Positions 59,158-64,000 of a stretch of DNA of 64,000 bases are shown one piece after another. The stretch is from Oasisia sp. SBJ-2009. Lineage: Eukaryota; Annelida; Polychaeta; Sabellida; Siboglinidae. Each line of letters opens with the position of its first letter. The stretch's first letter is position 1. The notes beneath the pieces were generated by a model. It saw nothing but the letters and a program-made list of their open reading frames with translations. It did no database searches and was not told the origin of the DNA. The stretch lies in NCBI GenBank assembly GCA_964017155.1, contig OZ024862.1, positions 38,235,175-38,299,174 of the forward strand, in the 5' to 3' direction. The position numbers and the translations under genes are program-made.

Positions 59158-61595
59158 TTTAATAATGGACGTTGTTGCGTAGCCGAGCATCGGAACCGTG
59201 TTCGCTGGTGATAAAGGTCCGAGCACTCAACGCGCATGCGCCTACTTTGACTTTCCCCGGTGCTCGGACGCGGTGCAGCAGGCCGAGCATCGGAACCGTG
59301 TTTGTTTGTGATAAAGATCCGAGCATTCAACACACAGGCGATTTCTTGGTTGTACTTTCACTTTACCCTTCGCATCAGTATCAGTACGGGTGCGTAATCG
59401 TACTACTGCTACTAGCGATTCATAAGGATATTCGATTAATATTTATAAGTCCATTATAACAAGTCATAGCCTATGGAAAAAAATGAAAAAAATACTTAAA
59501 ATTTATAAACCCAATTGCATGATTATAAATGGTTTTTTTGCGTTAATGGTATGAATCTAAGTAAGTAATATATACCCATAACGACATTATAATTAATAAA
59601 TATGAGCATTAATAATTACATGAGCACCGAAAGAAACAACAGGGGCATCATAGTCTACAGCATATGGCTGGTTGATGAATTTCTTTTATTCATAGGGCAT
59701 AACAGGCCAAAGTAATTGCGTTTTGAGAACTGCAGATTGTAATTGCTGTAGTATAGCAGAATGATTTATGGACTTCATGTTTTTATATAGTAAATTTAAT
59801 ATTATCATTTTAATAGATTAGAAAAAGATTATATAAGTAATATGTGTACTTTAGAAGATAATATTTATTTGCAGCTTATATAATAGTTGCTGTGGCACAA
59901 TCTTGTTAAATCTTGTTAAAGTAATACGAATATAGTTGCTGTTTCCTGAAATTATATAACTGCTGTATTACTTTATGCAGAATTATTAAATACACACATG
60001 TGTAATGTAGCAATATTGTATGAAGCAGTTTATTACTGGAAGATGACAAAAGAACATCTCTACAATGATGATTACCTGGGTAACATTAATATTTAAGTGA
60101 CGTATGTACGCGTCATGCGCGAAGATAAATCGACTTGCAATCTGACACAGTAATGTAAAGCATGCTCGTGTATTGCACTAATGTAAAAAAAACTTGCTAC
60201 GTGATCTATATTATCTAGAATACATTACTAATTTATGGTAACTGATTCCATACCGACATTATTAACAGGGTATATAACTACATGTCATGCACTTGAAATC
60301 TGACACAGTAATGTAAATATGCATAATATAAGCATAAAAGTAAGAAAGGAGAAATGTAAAACATATATACATTTCACAAATGGCATAATACTAGTTATAT
60401 AGTTATACAAAAGGGTTACCATGACACATGCTAGATTAGTGGGTAATGTAGCGAAATGGTAAAATAGCTCATATAGTCAACACTGCCAGTTTTGAGTTTC
60501 GTTATGGTTGCAGTGTTTTGATTATATACAGTGTTTATGTAAGAGGAGAAATGTAAAAGATATACATGACATGACGGTGAATTTATTTTCGATGCTCAAT
60601 ACAAATATAAATACATAGATAAATGAATTTTTAAAACATTGCACAAAAGGGTTATCATGACACGTGAGATTTTCGGATAATCTAGTATTTAACAGCAGGA
60701 ACTGCGTAATACCTAAGGTAGAAGGGGTTATATTTGTAAAACATAATTATGCCTGAGATAATTATTAATTTAATGCACTGAAATAATGAAATGTACGCAA
60801 ACAATATCAATCATAAACAATTTAGTCAACATGACATACATCTTATAACAAACAAATACCAAAAATGAAAATTATGGTCATTATGGTATTATGCTTGCGA
60901 CATTTTAATTGCAGTTTTAATACATTTTATTATAATTTTATAAAAAATAAATACTGTATTAAAAACGTAATAATGCGCATAACTATTTCACTAACATAAA
61001 ATCAATCAAGCAAAACAATAACTAGTGTAATATTACATTAAGCATGAATTATATTATTATTATTGTAATATAAAACCGACACTTATTCGGTGGTTAAAAA
61101 TGTCATATTGCAATTCGATAAAGATAATGATAACAGCAAAATTGAGGTGGTGCAAAATTTAAACAAATGTCCCCAGTTGTCTCATATGGACGCCGAGTCG
61201 TCTCATGATCGGCGACGAGTTATCTTGAGCCGGCTCGGCCCGGGCCGAGTTGTCTGTGAGCCGAATCGACTGGCATTTGTCTTCGAAGTACTTGTGCTCG
61301 GGCTTAATCTTGCCAGCGCAGCCAGCATATAGAGCCACCGACGCAGCCGATGTCTTACAGTCCCGCCTGTGGAGTGTGGTCAATGTAGAGTTGCACTGCT
61401 GTTTTCTTTTCTTTATTTGCGTCAAAACCATCGCCTACGTTCATCCCAACCTCAACCCATGCTCGGCTGCCATGAGAAAGAGCGGAAGCAAGGTGCAACA
61501 CGTGACAATTGGCGCATGCGCGTTGAGTGCTCGGACCTATAACGCCGAGGTACAGGGTTCCGATGCTCGGCTACGTAACCACTTCGTTTAATAAT
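59158..61595. mobile_element. 2.4-kb DNA transposon with TIRs and 9-bp target-site duplication
   Basis: tttaataat occurs at 59158-59166 and 61587-61595, directly outside inverted termini. The left end (59167 on: gcgtagccgagcatcggaac ... ggtccgagcactcaacgc) matches the reverse complement of the right end (61510-61586). Both TIRs contain the NRF1-like palindrome gcgcatgcgc. At the left the TIR is partly duplicated in tandem with a 100-base period (59182 and 59282). The interior has no transposase that I can recognise; it is AT-rich (59345-61090) and then CpG-rich with the GCCGAGTTGTC cluster. An 8-9-bp duplication suits hAT, P, Merlin or Mutator-like groups. Confidence 0.78.
61177..61272. repeat. 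Diverged GCCGAGTTGTC cluster inside the TIR element
   Basis: gccgagtcgtc, cgacgagttatc, ctcggcccgggccgag and gccgaatcgac are degenerate alternating copies of the motif that forms the 49953-50067 foldback. The central ctcggcccgggccgagttgt is identical in both places. Confidence 0.7.
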
Positions 61596-61702
61596 TGTGA
61601 AATATAATATAATTCTCCATTTGACGTTCTGTTACACGAGATAACGGATGCTCCCCCTAAAAATACAACGTTTCTTGCCCGACCGACAAGAGCCTATTTC
61701 TA

Positions 61703-61810
61703 TTACCAGTCCCCCATGACCATGTCAATTTTATTTTTAATTTCGTCCCTCACGTCATCTATTCTCTCTGGATATGTACTTTCGCAATTACTAAGTTTAT
61801 TAACAAGATC
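61703..61810 (-). CDS. Possible terminal exon, tentative
   Basis: On the minus strand, after acceptor tttgattacgcag, 35 codons (DLVNKLSNCESTYPERIDDV ... MVMGDW) run to TAA. The composition looks coding, but no convincing upstream exon was found. Unrecognised. Confidence 0.2.
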   Translation of the reverse strand, partial: DLVNKLSNCESTYPERIDDVRDEIKNKIDMVMGDW

Positions 61811-62439
61811 CTGCGTAATCAAATACAATACCGGTACATATCAACACACTTACACAGGTTGTGATGCTGAGCGATATCGATGGCGATGCCGATGGCGATG
61901 CGATGGCGATGCCGATGGTGACTGTCAACTCAAACTGGCTTGCCTTGTCAGTGACACTGTCAGACTTCTATTTATTATAATCTTACAAGTTAGAGAATCC
62001 GCGTCGAGTCAACGTTCACAAGAGTGAATTAGCCCCCGACTACTCGATCTTGTTGCTGACTGCGTTAATGCACTTAATGCGTACCTTCATAGAAGAATCG
62101 CTGCCTTTGACTTGCAATCTTAGTCATGACGCTCAAAAGCACGTGCGATTTGTTATTGCCCCGTAGTAAGTCGATCTCGCATAAAACACGTGACCCAAAA
62201 AGCACAGGGCGTCGGCAGTTGCTGATTGTTTCGCCAGTTATACCAGGTGTAACGGCGATTCTTTTTTTACTATTATAAAATGACAACTACGCATTTAAAA
62301 AATTAACTGACTGTGCATACAAGTTAAACTATTAACACATTACACATATGGTAATAAAAGAACAGGTTTGGCGATTAGCAAACGAGTCGATTGAGTACCT
62401 TTAACACAAAAGTTAGTAAAAATTCAAATTGACAGTTGT
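61811..62439. other. No recognised gene
   Basis: Contains a short gatggcgatgcc repeat (61878-61920). No supported coding region. Confidence 0.5.
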
Positions 62440-62770
62440 TTATCAAATAAGAATTACGGCAGGATTAACCAGTATCCGTGAGGTGGCAGCATTGTCTACC
62501 CCCACATGGATAGCATACCGATTAAATCAGGATACCTTTTTATCAAATAATGCTGTATTATTAAAAAACTATTCAGAATTAAACTTATATTAACACAAAA
62601 TAAATAGAAATACAAATTTGCAGTTGTTTATAAAAAAAAATATTACGGCAGTGTCCGTGAGGTGGCAGCATTGTATAGATCACGCGGATACCAAACAAAA
62701 GCCATAAATGGTACCAGACTGTCTTCTCGGCGTAGTTCCGCAGCCGGCCGACAGTCGGTTAAGCGAGACT
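62440..62770 (-). repeat. Repeat A, copy 5
   Basis: Cores ccgtgaggtggcagca at 62476 and 62655, then aggataccttttta and the end cagactgtcttctcggcg at 62718. It is closely similar to the inverse of 9300-9590. Confidence 0.82.
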
Positions 62771-62772
62771 AA

Positions 62773-62922
62773 GAATACACTTGAAGTAGTCACAATGATG
62801 TAGAATACACTTGAAGTAGTCACAATGATGTAGAATACACTTGAAGTAGTCACAATGATGTAGAATACACTTGAAGTAGTCACAATGATGTAGAATACAC
62901 TTGAAGTAGTCACAATGATGTA
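62773..62922. repeat. Five perfect copies of a 30-bp unit
   Basis: The unit begins gaatacacttgaagtagt and is repeated five times without a mismatch, directly after repeat A. The length is a multiple of three, so a frame stays open (YIIVTTSSVF repeats); read as an artefact. Confidence 0.96.
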
Positions 62923-64000
62923 CACATCGACATAGCTGACATGTTAAGTGCGCTCCAAGTAGTCGTTGGGGATAGCTCCATGTAAATATATTATATAATC
63001 ACTAATTAATAACAGAATATTTAACGAATAAAAACTATCATTTAATTAACACATTGTATATTATTTATTATCATATCCAAAATGTCAAATTACCTGCATA
63101 AAAACTCTCGACGGAAATACTGGTGGGATAGTAATATAACAATATAATAATAGTTATTATCCTTCAGGGGAAGTCATCTCGAGTATTAGTCTGTCAGAAC
63201 GTAAAATGAATGTATATGAAATAAATATATTACATTGGCATTGGTTGTTTATATAAATACATTAAAGGAAAAAAGTTAACTGTTTCGTGGCATACACCTA
63301 ATAGAGTTAATATAAAGTAACAATTTCCACATATACTCAATTTTTTAACGCCAGCGGTTAACCAGAAAAATATTTGTTAACACCCAGCCATCTAAATACT
63401 ATGAGCGACCCCATCTTAGACGAAGAATGACGTCACGACGGTGAGGCGCTCTCCGCGTAGATTCCCTGCATGGGGTTTGGCTGTTGTCATGAAATGGATG
63501 CAACTCGGCAACGCGCGTAACATGCTGATGACGGTAAATATAAAGTTGTCTATTATTGTTATCGCTGAAATCATCCCATCAACTGATGATACATGTCTAC
63601 TTCAAAGCATTTCTCCTCAAAATGGGCCGAGTAAAGTGAACTGTACTTGGACTCCAAACAGTACGCCCGCAAATCACCAATGTGAATCCATTGCTTCAAT
63701 ACTACCAGTTGTTTCAACTATTATTGCAACCGTATGCCGAACAGTAAGGCATAACGAACAGTAAGGCATAATTACTAAAGTTTACCATAGATTTAACCAC
63801 AGATTTAGATATACGTCTAAAAGCAGCTGCTAGATGTCACGCAAACTGAACGAACTGTCGAAGACTCGAAGTTGTTGACCCTTAACAACGTCGCAGGAAG
63901 CTGACCGGCTTCAGCAGAGACATAGAATGCCGCGCGCTGAATGGCCAAGCCAAGTTAACCCTTCACCTATGGCGGCGTCTAGACCATCGTGGATTTCGTT
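62923..64000. other. No recognised gene
   Basis: AT-rich, then CpG-richer from about 63380. The longest frame (63441-63764, plus) resembles nothing I know. Confidence 0.5.

Noticed and set aside
61159..61431. 90-codon minus-strand frame inside the TIR element
   Set aside because: It reads through the palindromic motif cluster, resembles no transposase, and may only reflect high GC.

Overview
This is 64 kb of AT-rich animal DNA. It has spliced genes with GT-AG introns, very many microsatellites, non-LTR retrotransposons and small inverted-repeat DNA transposons. The one clear host enzyme is a tandem-domain phosphoethanolamine N-methyltransferase (PMT), found in plants, nematodes and many aquatic invertebrates but not mammals. 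With the repeat content this suggests a marine invertebrate, perhaps a mollusc or invertebrate deuterostome; the species cannot be resolved from the sequence.

Layout. 0-5.5 kb: a 42-bp palindromic minisatellite, a duplicated 0.3-kb block and a decayed endonuclease/RT retrotransposon on the minus strand (element 1). 5.5-17.9 kb: repeat debris, including a terminal-inverted-repeat (TIR) MITE at 8.07-8.61 kb, retroelement endonuclease and RT fragments, and copies of a dispersed 'repeat A'. 17.9-27.8 kb: the PMT gene on the minus strand, reconstructed as 11 coding exons whose splice phases all agree (487 codons). A further upstream exon, with a start codon in the right phase, may lie at 42.5 kb. 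28.2-29.3 kb: a 5'-truncated CR1-like RT. 30.6-33.6 kb: a compact plus-strand locus with TATA box, five phase-0 exons encoding two C2HC zinc fingers, then a frameshifted conserved block and a poly(A) signal; it resembles the N-terminal part of family-B DNA-polymerase mobile-element proteins of invertebrates. If the 42.5-kb exon is real, this locus is nested in PMT intron 1.

33.7-37.3 kb: a ~290-bp satellite interrupted by a (GTGCGC)n/(GTGTGC)n tract and a minisatellite that contains 206 perfect copies of CAAAA. 37.9-41.0 kb: a plus-strand RT tail (family X), a (GGAT)n array and a minus-strand RT element (element 3). Elements 1 and 3 both sit within about six bases of the same point in the 3' tail of family X. 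42.6-45.7 kb: hairpins, a TTAA-flanked MITE and a long foldback made largely of microsatellites. 49.7-53.7 kb: a nearly full-length retrotransposon (element 4: 2A-like motif, PHD finger, endonuclease, RT) whose 3' region carries a foldback built from GCCGAGTTGTC. 54.6-57.4 kb: a possible spliced transcript whose last intron holds a hAT-like element. 58.4-61.6 kb: a tandem duplication, a perfect 37-bp-arm hairpin and a 2.4-kb TIR element with a 9-bp target-site duplication. 62.4-64 kb: repeat A, a five-copy 30-bp array and unassigned sequence.

Only PMT and the zinc-finger locus look like structured genes. Nearly everything else recognisable is mobile or repetitive, and most long open frames are frames through simple repeats.
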